NCBI GenBank assembly: GCA_965215445.1 | Contig: CBDCDT010000002.1 | Location: 1,798,001 to 1,862,000 of the forward strand | Source of the DNA: CBDBLK01 sp965215445 | Lineage (GTDB): Bacteria; Bdellovibrionota; Bacteriovoracia; Bacteriovoracales; Bacteriovoracaceae | DNA: 64,000 bases | Direction of reading: 5' to 3' | In this document: piece after piece, positions 8,009-15,488 of the stretch | Position numbering within the stretch: the first letter of the stretch is position 1 | Layout of the letters: each line of letters starts with the position of its first letter | Program-made: the position numbers and the translations under genes | The notes under the pieces: model-generated | Seen by the model: the letters and a program-made list of their open reading frames with translations, nothing else | What the model was told of the DNA's origin: nothing | Databases searched by the model: none

Positions 8009-9546
8009 GATCTTCCTCCTTCTACTAAATGGTTTAAGTTGTACTTGTCTATTTTCGCCAAAATATTGGATTCGGAAAGTTGCAACAATTTAGCAATCCC
8101 TCTTTTGGTGTCAGTTTTAAGTGCCGCTTCTTCGATAAGTTTTTTTTCCAAGACTCCCTTGGCCTTTTTAATCCCCGGAAAATCTTTTTCGAGAAACGAC
8201 GTGGGCAAGTTTTCAAAATCCGAGTAAGTAATATATTCGGTTGGTTTTTTACTATAAAAAACCGATCTTCTCGAAACTCCCAAAACAGACTTCCATTTGG
8301 AAAAATTCAATCGTCCCGAATCGTCCCTTGGAACACTAATCATAAGCCTTTCAAGGTCGTTTCTGATTCCGCGAATATTGAAAGGGATATTATCTCTTTG
8401 CAAATACTCTTGGAGAGATTCGGGAAATTCATCGTAGGAAAACTTTATACCCTTGTTTTCTCTTTTCAAATCTTCAATGATCGCCTCGCAAATGTAGGGA
8501 ATGTCTTCTTTCCTCTCTTCGAGTGCCGGCATGGTAATATCAAAAATGCAAATTCTGGCATAGAGGTCTTCCCTGAATTTTCCCTGCTTAACCATCTCTT
8601 TAAGGTTTTTGTTGGTTGCCAAAATAACCCTTGCACTGGTCTTAAAAATTTGATCGCCTCCGACTCGGCAAAATTCCTTTTCCTCAATCACTTTCAAAAG
8701 CTTGGCCTGAATCTCAAGGCTTGCCTCGCCAATTTCATCAAGGAAAAGATCGCCCCCGTTGGCCACTTCAAAAAGTCCCTGTTTGGTTTTGGTGGCCCCC
8801 GTAAAGGCCCCTCCTTCGTGTCCAAAAAGGATACTGTCGGCCAGGTCTTTGGGAATGTTGGCCATATTGATATTAAAAAATGGTCGGTCTTCTTGATTCA
8901 AAAATTCGCTTCTAAGCTGGGTCAATCTTTTAGCGGTGACAGTCTTTCCCAATCCCGATTTTCCCAAGAGTAAAACCGGAGTAGAAAACTGCGCCAGTGT
9001 TTTGAGTTGGGTTTCAATTCTTTTCATGGCATTGGATTTACAAATGTACTTGGCGGAAAAATCCTTATCCATAAACTTTTCTCTGGCACGATTCATTTCT
9101 TCTTTGGCCTTGGCAAGTGCTTTCAAAATTTGGGTGTTTCTATATTCCACATAATCTTCGACCCCATCTTTAACAATGTAGCCACAAGCACCCGATTGCA
9201 TGGCCCGAACCACCAGACGGGTGTCATCGTATCCAGTGACCATTAAAACTTGGATTGATGGCCTTATATTTAAAATGTCTCCAATAAAATCAATACCATC
9301 AATCATTTGGCCAGAACTGTCTTTGCCCAAATCCCGATCAAGTAAAACCACATGCACGGTCTGCCGTCTCAAAATATAAAACGCATCCTCCATATTCGAG
9401 GCCTCACTTACGTTGATTTCATTGGCATGGATTTTCAACTTCTTCAAATGCGCCATAACGCTCAATCGGTTGCATTTTCTGTCATTTTCACGATCGTCAA
9501 CAATCAAGACGCTAACTTTAAAATCTTTGTATTCTTCACTTTTCAC
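8005..9546 (-). CDS. NtrC-family sigma-54-dependent response regulator
   Basis: A 513-residue transcription activator with three domains. The receiver (about 10-140) has VLIVDD, phospho-acceptor VVLLDRDLG and the YIVKDG lysine. The AAA+ domain has Walker A GKSGLGKT, the sigma-54 contact loop GAFTGA, and Walker B GGDLFLDE. A Fis-type helix-turn-helix lies at the C-terminus (TKRGIAKLLQLSESNILAKI). The start is GTG 9546, preceded by AAGAGGAG; the longer open frame only translates the leader. It is the first gene of the sensing operon and is divergent from the transfer operon, whose promoter is a perfect sigma-54 site. The natural reading is kinase at 2353, then this regulator, then transfer genes. 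Confidence 0.93.
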   Translation of the reverse strand: MKSEEYKDFKVSVLIVDDRENDRKCNRLSVMAHLKKLKIHANEINVSEASNMEDAFYILRRQTVHVVLLDRDLGKDSSGQMIDGIDFIGDILNIRPSIQVLMVTGYDDTRLVVRAMQSGACGYIVKDGVEDYVEYRNTQILKALAKAKEEMNRAREKFMDKDFSAKYICKSNAMKRIETQLKTLAQFSTPVLLLGKSGLGKTVTAKRLTQLRSEFLNQEDRPFFNINMANIPKDLADSILFGHEGGAFTGATKTKQGLFEVANGGDLFLDEIGEASLEIQAKLLKVIEEKEFCRVGGDQIFKTSARVILATNKNLKEMVKQGKFREDLYARICIFDITMPALEERKEDIPYICEAIIEDLKRENKGIKFSYDEFPESLQEYLQRDNIPFNIRGIRNDLERLMISVPRDDSGRLNFSKWKSVLGVSRRSVFYSKKPTEYITYSDFENLPTSFLEKDFPGIKKAKGVLEKKLIEEAALKTDTKRGIAKLLQLSESNILAKIDKYNLNHLVEGGRS

Positions 9547-9562
9547 AAAAAAACTCCTCTTA

Positions 9563-9591
9563 CCTATACACACAGGCCCCAAGTGGGATTG
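9563..9591 (-). promoter_or_regulatory. conserved leader element upstream of the response regulator
   Basis: About 27 bases here are identical to an element before the regulator gene at 10375: the sense strand contains CCCACTTGGGGCC followed by TGTGTATAG. A ribosome binding site follows in both places. Conservation outside coding sequence indicates a shared control signal, either a promoter, an operator or an RNA leader. TGTGTATAG resembles an extended -10 box, but no matching -35 is clear. Confidence 0.6.
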
Positions 9592-9613
9592 CTTTTTTTC
9601 TGTTTTCAATCAC

Positions 9614-9652
9614 TTGGCCCTAAATTCCCCAAGGCCAAATCAAATGTTGGCC
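9614..9652. promoter_or_regulatory. candidate upstream activator sites (TTGGCC/GGCCAA repeats)
   Basis: TTGGCC at 9614, GGCCAA at 9633 and TTGGCC at 9647 form an inverted pair plus a further direct copy, about 140-180 bases upstream of the sigma-54 promoter. That is the distance range at which NtrC-type activators usually bind. Only six bases are shared, so this is a weak prediction. Confidence 0.25.
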
Positions 9653-9790
9653 AGTTATCTCACAAGTCAAAAGAAAAATCAACACATCGTGTAAAAATTA
9701 CATGCTAAAAACAGAGGCCACTTGCTTCTGATTTCCGAATTTAGAAGCTTTCCTCAAGGCCTATTTCCAATAATTTCAAGCATTTAAAGT

Positions 9791-9806
9791 TGGCACGCTC
9801 CTTGCA
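9791..9806 (+). promoter_or_regulatory. sigma-54 (-24/-12) promoter of the transfer operon
   Basis: TGGCACG, four bases, then TTGCA: an exact match to the RpoN consensus with GG and GC at the right distance. It lies 48 bases upstream of the first regulator gene (9854) and points into it. The divergent neighbour encodes a GAFTGA-containing sigma-54 activator, which strongly supports a functional promoter. This is the only perfect RpoN site I noticed in the window. Confidence 0.85.
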
Positions 9807-9853
9807 TTAGGGATTTCGTGAATTTTCACACCAACTTTTAAAGGAGCTTGAAG

Positions 9854-10318
9854 ATGAAAACGAAACCTTGGACTGATGAATTGGGAAATACCCTTGACGG
9901 CAAAGAACTGGAACAGGCCTCCAGATATTGGACGGCCGAAGATTGGGAACTCTTCCAAAAGGAATACTCCGAAGAAGCGGAACCTTGCGAGGTTTTGCTT
10001 GAAAACGGGAATGATATTGAAACCGTCTTTGATGACGGCCATATCAGTCTTTGGGATTTTATCAGCGACGACGTGCCCATGCACATTTTGGATAAACTCC
10101 CGAAACTCAAGGCAACGATCAATAAACTTTCCAGCGTTCAATACCGGATTTTGAGGCACTTCTACATTAAGAAAAGAACCGATCGGGAAATTGCCAAGTT
10201 ACTTTCTATTTCCCGTTATTCCGTCAAATTCAAGCGCCAAAGGGTCATACGGAAACTTTCCAACGCTCTTAAAAGAGACAAGAGCAAAGGATTGTTTAAA
10301 GGCCATGTAACTATTTGA
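9854..10318 (+). CDS. sigma-70 region-4-like regulator, first gene of the transfer operon
   Basis: A 154-residue protein. The N-terminal half (KPWTDELGNTLDGKELEQASRYW...WELFQKEY) is shared with the next gene product. The C-terminal part (SVQYRILRHFYIKKRTDREIAKLLSISRYSVKFKRQRVIRKL) is a helix-turn-helix of the sigma region 4 type, with the TDREIAKLL turn. There is no region 2, so it is not a complete sigma factor; a role as a DNA-binding transcription regulator is more likely. AAAGGAG precedes ATG 9854 by seven bases. It lies immediately downstream of the sigma-54 promoter and is the first gene of the conjugation operon. Confidence 0.8.
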   Translation: MKTKPWTDELGNTLDGKELEQASRYWTAEDWELFQKEYSEEAEPCEVLLENGNDIETVFDDGHISLWDFISDDVPMHILDKLPKLKATINKLSSVQYRILRHFYIKKRTDREIAKLLSISRYSVKFKRQRVIRKLSNALKRDKSKGLFKGHVTI

Positions 10319-10331
10319 AAACTTATAAAAA

Positions 10332-10360
10332 CCAATCCCACTTGGGGCCTGTGTGTATAG
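10332..10360 (+). promoter_or_regulatory. conserved leader element, copy 1
   Basis: The same CCCACTTGGGGCC...TGTGTATAG element as in front of the response regulator (9563-9591), followed by ATAGGAGGG and ATG 10375. It joins expression of the regulator gene to that of the sensing operon. Confidence 0.6.
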
Positions 10361-10374
10361 ATAGGAGGGAAAAA

Positions 10375-10986
10375 ATGAACAGAACGAAAAAAACAAAACC
10401 TTGGCAAGATGAATTTGGCAATTCTTTGCCGGATTCAAAACTGGAAGAAGGGCCATGTAACTATTTGAAAATTTATAAAAACCAATCCCGGTTAGGGTCT
10501 GTGTGTATAGATAGGAGGGAAAAAGTGAGCAGAACGAAAAAAACAAAACCTTGGCAAGATGAATTTGGCAATCTTTTGCCGGATTCAAAGCTAAAAGAAG
10601 TCTCCAAAAATTGGAGTTTGAAAAATTGGGAAGAGTTCCAAAAAAAGGGCATGGGAACCAGTTCTTGGGTGGGTGATCTTTTGGAAAATGGCCAGGACAT
10701 TGAAGAACTCTTTTCTGAGCAAAACAGCGTTTGGGATTTGGTTGGAAGCGAAACTTTCAGTGGCCGTAAAGGCAAAATCCCCGATTTGAAACGCTACGTC
10801 CAGAGATTGAACGACAAGGAATACAAAGTTTTAAAGTATTACTTTGCTGATTCCATGACTGATCGGGAAATTGCGGGCCTTTTAAAGGAAAACTACAAGA
10901 CGGTTCAAAACAGAAGGCTTGCGGCCATAAAAAAACTAAGGTCGTTTTTTGCAGAAGAGGAAGCACCAAATGCTAATGCCTCTTGA
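10375..10986 (+). CDS. sigma-70 region-4-like regulator with duplicated start region
   Basis: The product is 203 residues from ATG 10375, or 153 from GTG 10525; both starts follow AGGAGGGAAAAA. The core matches the preceding gene product: an N-terminal KTKPWQDEFGN block and a C-terminal region-4-type helix-turn-helix (DKEYKVLKYYFADSMTDREIAGLLKENYKTVQNRRLAAIKKL). The 153-residue form lines up with its paralogue without extra sequence, so it is probably the ancestral protein. The longer form contains a translated copy of the leader region. Role: DNA-binding regulation of the element, inferred. Confidence 0.78.
   Translation: MNRTKKTKPWQDEFGNSLPDSKLEEGPCNYLKIYKNQSRLGSVCIDRREKVSRTKKTKPWQDEFGNLLPDSKLKEVSKNWSLKNWEEFQKKGMGTSSWVGDLLENGQDIEELFSEQNSVWDLVGSETFSGRKGKIPDLKRYVQRLNDKEYKVLKYYFADSMTDREIAGLLKENYKTVQNRRLAAIKKLRSFFAEEEAPNANAS
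10482..10510 (+). promoter_or_regulatory. conserved leader element, copy 2
   Basis: The copy inside the second 150-bp unit, slightly diverged (CCCGGTTAGGGTC in place of CCCACTTGGGGCC), followed by an identical TGTGTATAG, AGGAGGG and GTG 10525. The divergence weakens the small CCC/GGG pairing. Confidence 0.5.
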
Positions 10987-11080
10987 TGAAATTGAATCCG
11001 ACGAGGAGTTTTTGGAAATGTTGTTTAACACTATAAAAAACGAAGGAGTCTATATCGAAGAAAATGACGAAGAAAAATGA
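10970..11080 (+). CDS. 36-residue acidic peptide, translationally coupled
   Basis: The small ORF begins with ATG 10970 behind AGAGGA and ends with TGA 11078-11080. It overlaps the end of the second regulator in another frame and overlaps the next gene as ATGA. The product (MLMPLDEIESDEEF...) is highly acidic, with about a third Asp and Glu. Tight packing between two regulators with overlaps on both sides argues that it is translated. It could be a small partner of the basic region-4-like proteins or simply a coupling ORF. Confidence 0.5.
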   Translation: MLMPLDEIESDEEFLEMLFNTIKNEGVYIEENDEEK

Positions 11081-11310
11081 AGTTAAGCGAGCGGGAACAA
11101 GAGTTTATCCGCGAACAGGTAGAAAAGCTTCCCCCCATTGAAAAGGCCGTGATGCACTGGCTTTTTTGGGAGGGGGTGAGCTTGAGAGGAATAGCGATCC
11201 GACTCAAGAAAAGAGTCGCAGAAATTAAAACCATCAGGGATTTGGTGTTGGGGAGGATTAAAAAAGAATACTTGGAAGAATTTGAAAAACCAAAATCTTT
11301 AACTTTTTAA
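11077..11310 (+). CDS. small sigma-70 region-4-like regulator
   Basis: A 77-residue protein made almost entirely of a helix-turn-helix: KLPPIEKAVMHWLFWEGVSLRGIAIRLKKRVAEIKTIRDLVLGRIKKEYLEEF. The pattern matches sigma region 4 (an acidic first helix, a turn at GVSLRGIA, a basic recognition helix). It is the third region-4-like protein in a row and is coupled to the 36-codon ORF by an ATGA overlap. It probably binds DNA together with or against its neighbours. Confidence 0.7.
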   Translation: MKLSEREQEFIREQVEKLPPIEKAVMHWLFWEGVSLRGIAIRLKKRVAEIKTIRDLVLGRIKKEYLEEFEKPKSLTF

Positions 11311-11326
11311 CCTGGGAGGTTAGGCA

Positions 11327-11674
11327 ATGACAGAAGCAGAAACGGCAACAGTGATTAAGCATGAGACGTTTTATTTGTGGTGGGAAAACGAGGAAGGTAA
11401 ACGCTTTCCGGCGGGGGTGGCGTTTTACCATCCAGGATACGGAGAATATCGCCTTAAATTGGATATGTTCCCCGGCCTTTCCTATTACTTGAGAACGACG
11501 GAAACCAAAGATGATGAAATCCACTACCAAGTGGAAGCGGTTTTGCGTCGGCACGGAAGATTTTTGGCCCGCAAAGCAGTGGGTGAAGGGGTTTCCAACA
11601 AAGATTACAACGATGGGGATATTTGCATTAGCTTGTATCCTTTCGAGAAAACATTAGTGTTGGTGAGCGCGTGA
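11327..11674 (+). CDS. unknown protein at the head of the T4SS genes
   Basis: A 115-residue protein I do not recognise. GGGAGG lies nine bases before ATG 11327. It is soluble-looking, rich in aromatic residues (FYLWWENEEGKRFPAGVAFYHPGYGEYRLKLD) and likely beta-rich, with no signal peptide. The stop overlaps the GTG start of the pilin-like gene (GTGA), so it belongs to the transfer operon. The WWENEEGKRFPAGVAF segment could mark a conserved family of ICE proteins; a homology search would be needed. Confidence 0.7.
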   Translation: MTEAETATVIKHETFYLWWENEEGKRFPAGVAFYHPGYGEYRLKLDMFPGLSYYLRTTETKDDEIHYQVEAVLRRHGRFLARKAVGEGVSNKDYNDGDICISLYPFEKTLVLVSA

Positions 11675-11976
11675 GTATGCTCAAACACTTGGTGTGGATT
11701 GCCTTTTTTTCTTGCCTGATCGTTTCTTTGGCCTTTTTGTTTCCCGAGTCCGCCTTTGGTGCGGGCGTATTTGAGAGCAAAATGGAACGGCTCAGGGATT
11801 CCCTCACCGGAACCCTCTTGCCTTTGGCCAGTACCATTGCACTGGTCTACGCTGCCATATTGGCAGTCATGGGTTCTGGGGAGGGCAAGGCCAGGGTGGT
11901 AATGGTGATTGCCATGTCGATTGTTGGCCTTTTGGCCAAACCGATCATCGAGTTTTTTCAAGGCATTGCGGGGTAA
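11671..11976 (+). CDS. VirB2/TrbC-like conjugative pilin
   Basis: A 101-residue protein with an N-terminal signal sequence (LVWIAFFSCLIVSLAFLFPESAFG, cleavage near AFGAG) and two hydrophobic helices separated by a short charged loop (MGSGEGKARV). This size and layout is typical of VirB2/TrbC pilins, the subunits of the conjugative pilus. The position just before VirB3- and VirB4-like genes fits the canonical order. GTG 11671 overlaps the previous stop; ATG 11677 is an alternative. Confidence 0.82.
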   Translation: MSMLKHLVWIAFFSCLIVSLAFLFPESAFGAGVFESKMERLRDSLTGTLLPLASTIALVYAAILAVMGSGEGKARVVMVIAMSIVGLLAKPIIEFFQGIAG

Positions 11977-11979
11977 ACT

Positions 11980-12300
11980 TTGGAGGAATTGAAAACTTCC
12001 AGCGTTCACCGCCATTTGGAGGCGAGTTTCAAGGTTTTGGGCATGGATGCCCAGAACCTTATTTTGGTATTACTGCTTGCTTCAATAATGAATTTGTTTT
12101 TTGGTGAGGGCATTTTGGGCGCTATCATGACTTTTGGATTGCCTGGCCTTCTAGGTGTCTTTTTGTATCTTATCAAACGCAACAAGCCTGAAGGATATTT
12201 GCGGGACTTGGCGAGACACTACACCACGCCGGGGTTTTATAGTTCCGGTGCAGACTCAAAAGATTTTGAACTTATGGAAAATAGGATTTATAAAAGTTAA
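11980..12300 (+). CDS. VirB3/TrbD-like T4SS inner-membrane protein
   Basis: A 106-residue protein with an N-terminal SSVHRHLEASFKVLGMDAQNL segment followed by two membrane helices (about 25-65) and a cytoplasmic tail (RDLARHYTTPGFYS). That arrangement matches VirB3/TrbD proteins, which work next to the VirB4 ATPase. It follows the pilin gene by three bases. The start is uncertain: TTG 11980 and TTG 11989 are both possible, with GGAGG lying between them. VirB4 is not adjacent as usual because a cargo gene sits between them. Confidence 0.72.
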   Translation: MEELKTSSVHRHLEASFKVLGMDAQNLILVLLLASIMNLFFGEGILGAIMTFGLPGLLGVFLYLIKRNKPEGYLRDLARHYTTPGFYSSGADSKDFELMENRIYKS

Positions 12301-12476
12301 CAGAATTAATAAATATATTTCCTTTAAGTTCTTAATTTATGTTAAAATTTTTTTAAACAAAGAAAATCAACTCTTTATTTTTTGATGAACAGATAAATAA
12401 ATTTCAAGAACTGTTTATTAAAGACTGTGGATAAAAAATTAGTCTATTTTTTTGCAAACTTGGAGGGAAAATAAAA

Positions 12477-12914
12477 ATGTTTAAATTATTAAAAGCGGCA
12501 CTAAATAAAGATCACGAGAAAATGTTTGATGATTGTGTAAATAGATGTGTAAAGTTTAGCAATAAAAACGATTTAGAGACAGCAAAAATGTACGCAGATT
12601 TCGCATTTGAACATATAGCTAAAATAATAGAAAAGAAAGGCAACAATAGTACTATACCACTCATGATGCTTGCAGCGAAACTAAAAGCTTTAGCTTTAGA
12701 GAACGCTCCAAAGAGTGACCCTACTTATCTTTTGAAAGCACGCCAAATAAGAGATATTGAGTGTTACTCTCGAATTTTAGTAGCCGTTGCAGAAAAAAAC
12801 CTTTTACCTGAAAAAGTTAAAGAATGGGCTTTATTGTATCTTAAAATATCAACTGATGAAGATATTAGTGAGAAATTAAAAAATTTTGATATGCTTGAGG
12901 TTATAAAAGTTTAG
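12477..12914 (+). CDS. AT-rich cargo gene of unknown function between virB3 and virB4
   Basis: A 145-residue, all-helical, soluble protein without recognisable motifs; the helix pairs (LETAKMYADFAFEHIAKIIEKKG, LLAKALALEN-like) resemble TPR or alpha-solenoid packing. GGAGGG lies 10 bases upstream of ATG 12477. The DNA is visibly richer in A and T than the transfer genes around it, and 176 bases of AT-rich non-coding DNA precede it. It separates virB3 from virB4, which normally touch, so it is probably an inserted accessory gene. Confidence 0.72.
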   Translation: MFKLLKAALNKDHEKMFDDCVNRCVKFSNKNDLETAKMYADFAFEHIAKIIEKKGNNSTIPLMMLAAKLKALALENAPKSDPTYLLKARQIRDIECYSRILVAVAEKNLLPEKVKEWALLYLKISTDEDISEKLKNFDMLEVIKV

Positions 12915-12966
12915 CAAAATTCTTAAAGCAATCCTTAAAATCTACTTTTTTGCCATGGTTTTTAAA

Positions 12967-12999
12967 CTTTCCCCCATTTTTTAGGGGAAAGGCTTTTTT
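12967..12999 (+). terminator. rho-independent terminator after the cargo gene
   Basis: CTTTCCCC at 12967-12974 pairs with GGGGAAAG at 12984-12991 across a nine-base loop, and GCTTTTTT follows. It ends the transcript of the 12477 cargo gene 48 bases before virB4 and could dampen read-through of the transfer operon. Confidence 0.7.
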
Positions 13000-13046
13000 G
13001 TAAAACATAAAACCAAAGGCTTATGCCCTTGTGGAGAAATTAGTTT

Positions 13047-15488
13047 ATGACTAACAAACCTAACGCTTTTATCGACCAGATGCCCTTTTGGCATACCGAG
13101 GGCGATTTGATGGTTTACGCCGACGGTTCCCTTGGGGCCGCTCTTTGTTTGGAAGGCGTGGACATTAAATCGAGTTCTCATGCCCAATTAAACGATTTGA
13201 CGGGTGGACTTGAAAACTTTGTCGGTTCTCTGCCCGAAGAGTTTACGCTTCAATTTTTCTATCGCGCCAATCCCAGAGTGGGGCATATTTTAAGAGAACA
13301 CGGGAATTTGTCTCAAAAAGCTCCGGCAAAGTATGCGCCTATTTTGAAATCCCGACTGAATTTTTTCAAAGAGCGGGAAAAGAACGGGGAGTTTTTTGCT
13401 CCCGAGATTTTTCTTTTTGTGCGGGGAAAATCTCAAACCGTGAGTAAAAAGAAGTTTTGGGAATCGGAAAAGGCATTTGTGCAAACTACCCATGCCCAGT
13501 TTGAAAAACAAAAACAGGATTTTTTAAAAAAACTCAAACATATTGAATCGGGACTACATCACGCCCAAATCAAATCCAAGCGTCTTTCCATGGAAAAGTG
13601 GTTTAAACTTCTGTTTGAATTTTTCAATTGGGAGAGAGTCCAAAAAATTGGGTATCCGGCGTTGAGGTCAAACACCAGTGCCTTTGAAGCGCCTTTTAGT
13701 TCCCAGTTCTTGTTGACGGATGCAGTTGTGCATAAATCTTTCGTGGAATTGGGGAAGACCTACTTTAGGGCGATCACTTTAAAAAACCTCCCCGAAGAGG
13801 AAACCCATGCCTGCATGATAGAAGACTTGTTGACAGGACTGCCCTTTCACTTTGTGCTTTCCCAGACGGTGGAAGTCTGCCACCAAAAACGGGAAACCGA
13901 AAAACTGGAACTCTCAAGGAGGCTTGCCCACTCCATGGCCAGCGGGGCGAAAAATGTCAGTGACCTGGAGAGCGAATCCAAGCTGCAACACATTGAAGAA
14001 CTGCTTTCCGAGCTTTTGGGAGGAAGTGAAAAAATTGTCAAATCGGGACTCTCCATTATTGTTTGGGACACTTCCCCGGCCGAACTGGAAAACAAGGCCG
14101 AAGAAGTTTTAAAGAGCTTGCGAGAGCTTGGGCAGGCGGAAGGATTGATGGAAACCCTCACCGTCTGGGACGTTTTCAGGGATACCATGCCGGGGGCCTG
14201 CAAACACGCGCGCCCCAAAAAAATGAAGTCCAGCAATTGCGCCCACCTGCTCCCCGTCTATGCCCCTTGGAAGGGGCACAAGGAGGCGGTGTGCCTGTTT
14301 GAAAACAGAGACAATGGCCTCTTTAGCTTTGGCCCCTTTGCCGTGGAATTGCCTTCGTGGAATGGGCTGATCTTCGCCGCCTCGGGTTCGGGCAAGAGCT
14401 TTGCCGTCCTCCAGATGGCAATGCAATTTTACGGAACCCATCCCACGCCGAGAATTGTCTGGATTGATAACGGGGCATCCAGCAAGAGGATGCTGGACGA
14501 GTCCATTTTGGATGGCCAATTTATTGAACTTTCGCTGGATTCCAAACTTTGCCTCAATATGTTTGATTTACCCAAAGGCACGACTACACCCACCCCCAGC
14601 AAGATCAAACTTGTTTTGGCCATATTGGAGCAAATTTTAAGGGAAGAGCACCAAACCGGACTACCCAAAAAGCACAAGGCACTTTTGGAAGAGGCGGTTT
14701 ATAGTGCCTACGATCAGGCAGCCCCACGGATTCCAACGCTTTCCACTTTAAAGGAAATTCTTGCGCGCCATGAATCGGGGGAAATGCAAAGCTACGCCCA
14801 GTCGCTCTATCCTTGGACGGGAAAGACGGCATACGGAAAGATTCTCGACGGCGAAACCAATATTGATTTGACCAAAAACCTTATCACCATTGAAACCAAG
14901 GGACTGGACACCTACCCCGACCTTCAAAACGTGATGCTGCTAAATTTTACCGAGTTTATTAAATCCCGCGCGTCCAGTGATTCCACCCGCCCGACTCTCT
15001 TAATCATCGACGAGGCGTGGAAGCTCTTGGAGACCCCTTCGGGAAGGGATTTTACCATTGAGGCATACCGGACGTTTCGGAAGTTTGGAGCGGGGATTTG
15101 GTCGATCTCGCAAAACTACAAGGATTTTCTGGCAAATGAAGACGTCGCCAACGCTCTCTTTGCCAACACGGCGACCCTGTTTATTCTCAAACAGGGAAAG
15201 ATCGACTGGGAAGACTTCCAAAAGAGATTGCAGCTTAGCGAGGAACAAACCGAGATTGCCAAAAGCTTGAAATCCCAAAAGGGGGAGTTTTCGGAACTTC
15301 TGCTCATCCAAAACGACAAAGAAGCAGTGGTGAAGATTACCCCAGACCCGCTTGCCTATTCTATAGCCACCAGTGACCCCTTCGATGTGGTAGCGATTAA
15401 AGAAGAAAAACAAAGAAACCCACGCAAAACCCAACTGGAGGTTTTGCAAACTCTGATTGAGGAAAAAGAACATGAAACTTTGTCTTAA
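13047..15488 (+). CDS. VirB4/TrbE-family T4SS ATPase
   Basis: An 813-residue conjugation ATPase. The CagE/TrbE/VirB N-terminal domain occupies roughly 1-400, and the ATPase domain carries Walker A FAASGSGKSF near residue 445 and Walker B TLLIIDEAWKLLE near 650. VirB4 powers pilus biogenesis and substrate transfer at the inner membrane. The length is normal for the family. The stop overlaps the VirB5-like start by 17 bases. GGAGAAATTAGTTT precedes ATG 13047. No VirB11 ATPase occurs in the window, so this may be the only pilus-assembly ATPase. Confidence 0.95.
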   Translation: MTNKPNAFIDQMPFWHTEGDLMVYADGSLGAALCLEGVDIKSSSHAQLNDLTGGLENFVGSLPEEFTLQFFYRANPRVGHILREHGNLSQKAPAKYAPILKSRLNFFKEREKNGEFFAPEIFLFVRGKSQTVSKKKFWESEKAFVQTTHAQFEKQKQDFLKKLKHIESGLHHAQIKSKRLSMEKWFKLLFEFFNWERVQKIGYPALRSNTSAFEAPFSSQFLLTDAVVHKSFVELGKTYFRAITLKNLPEEETHACMIEDLLTGLPFHFVLSQTVEVCHQKRETEKLELSRRLAHSMASGAKNVSDLESESKLQHIEELLSELLGGSEKIVKSGLSIIVWDTSPAELENKAEEVLKSLRELGQAEGLMETLTVWDVFRDTMPGACKHARPKKMKSSNCAHLLPVYAPWKGHKEAVCLFENRDNGLFSFGPFAVELPSWNGLIFAASGSGKSFAVLQMAMQFYGTHPTPRIVWIDNGASSKRMLDESILDGQFIELSLDSKLCLNMFDLPKGTTTPTPSKIKLVLAILEQILREEHQTGLPKKHKALLEEAVYSAYDQAAPRIPTLSTLKEILARHESGEMQSYAQSLYPWTGKTAYGKILDGETNIDLTKNLITIETKGLDTYPDLQNVMLLNFTEFIKSRASSDSTRPTLLIIDEAWKLLETPSGRDFTIEAYRTFRKFGAGIWSISQNYKDFLANEDVANALFANTATLFILKQGKIDWEDFQKRLQLSEEQTEIAKSLKSQKGEFSELLLIQNDKEAVVKITPDPLAYSIATSDPFDVVAIKEEKQRNPRKTQLEVLQTLIEEKEHETLS

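Larger units (their letters stand above)
10301..10600 (+). repeat. exact-length tandem duplication, 2 x 150 bp
   Basis: Units 10301-10450 and 10451-10600 are nearly identical. Each contains the last codons of the first regulator gene (GGCCATGTAACTATT), the conserved leader, a ribosome binding site, a start codon (ATG 10375 or GTG 10525) and the first 25 codons of the second regulator. Because 150 is divisible by three, the frame stays open through both copies, giving the second regulator two alternative starts. Confidence 0.92.

Noticed and set aside
8080..8973. A 297-codon plus-strand open frame
   Set aside because: Antisense to the sigma-54 response regulator; no motifs and no ribosome binding site.
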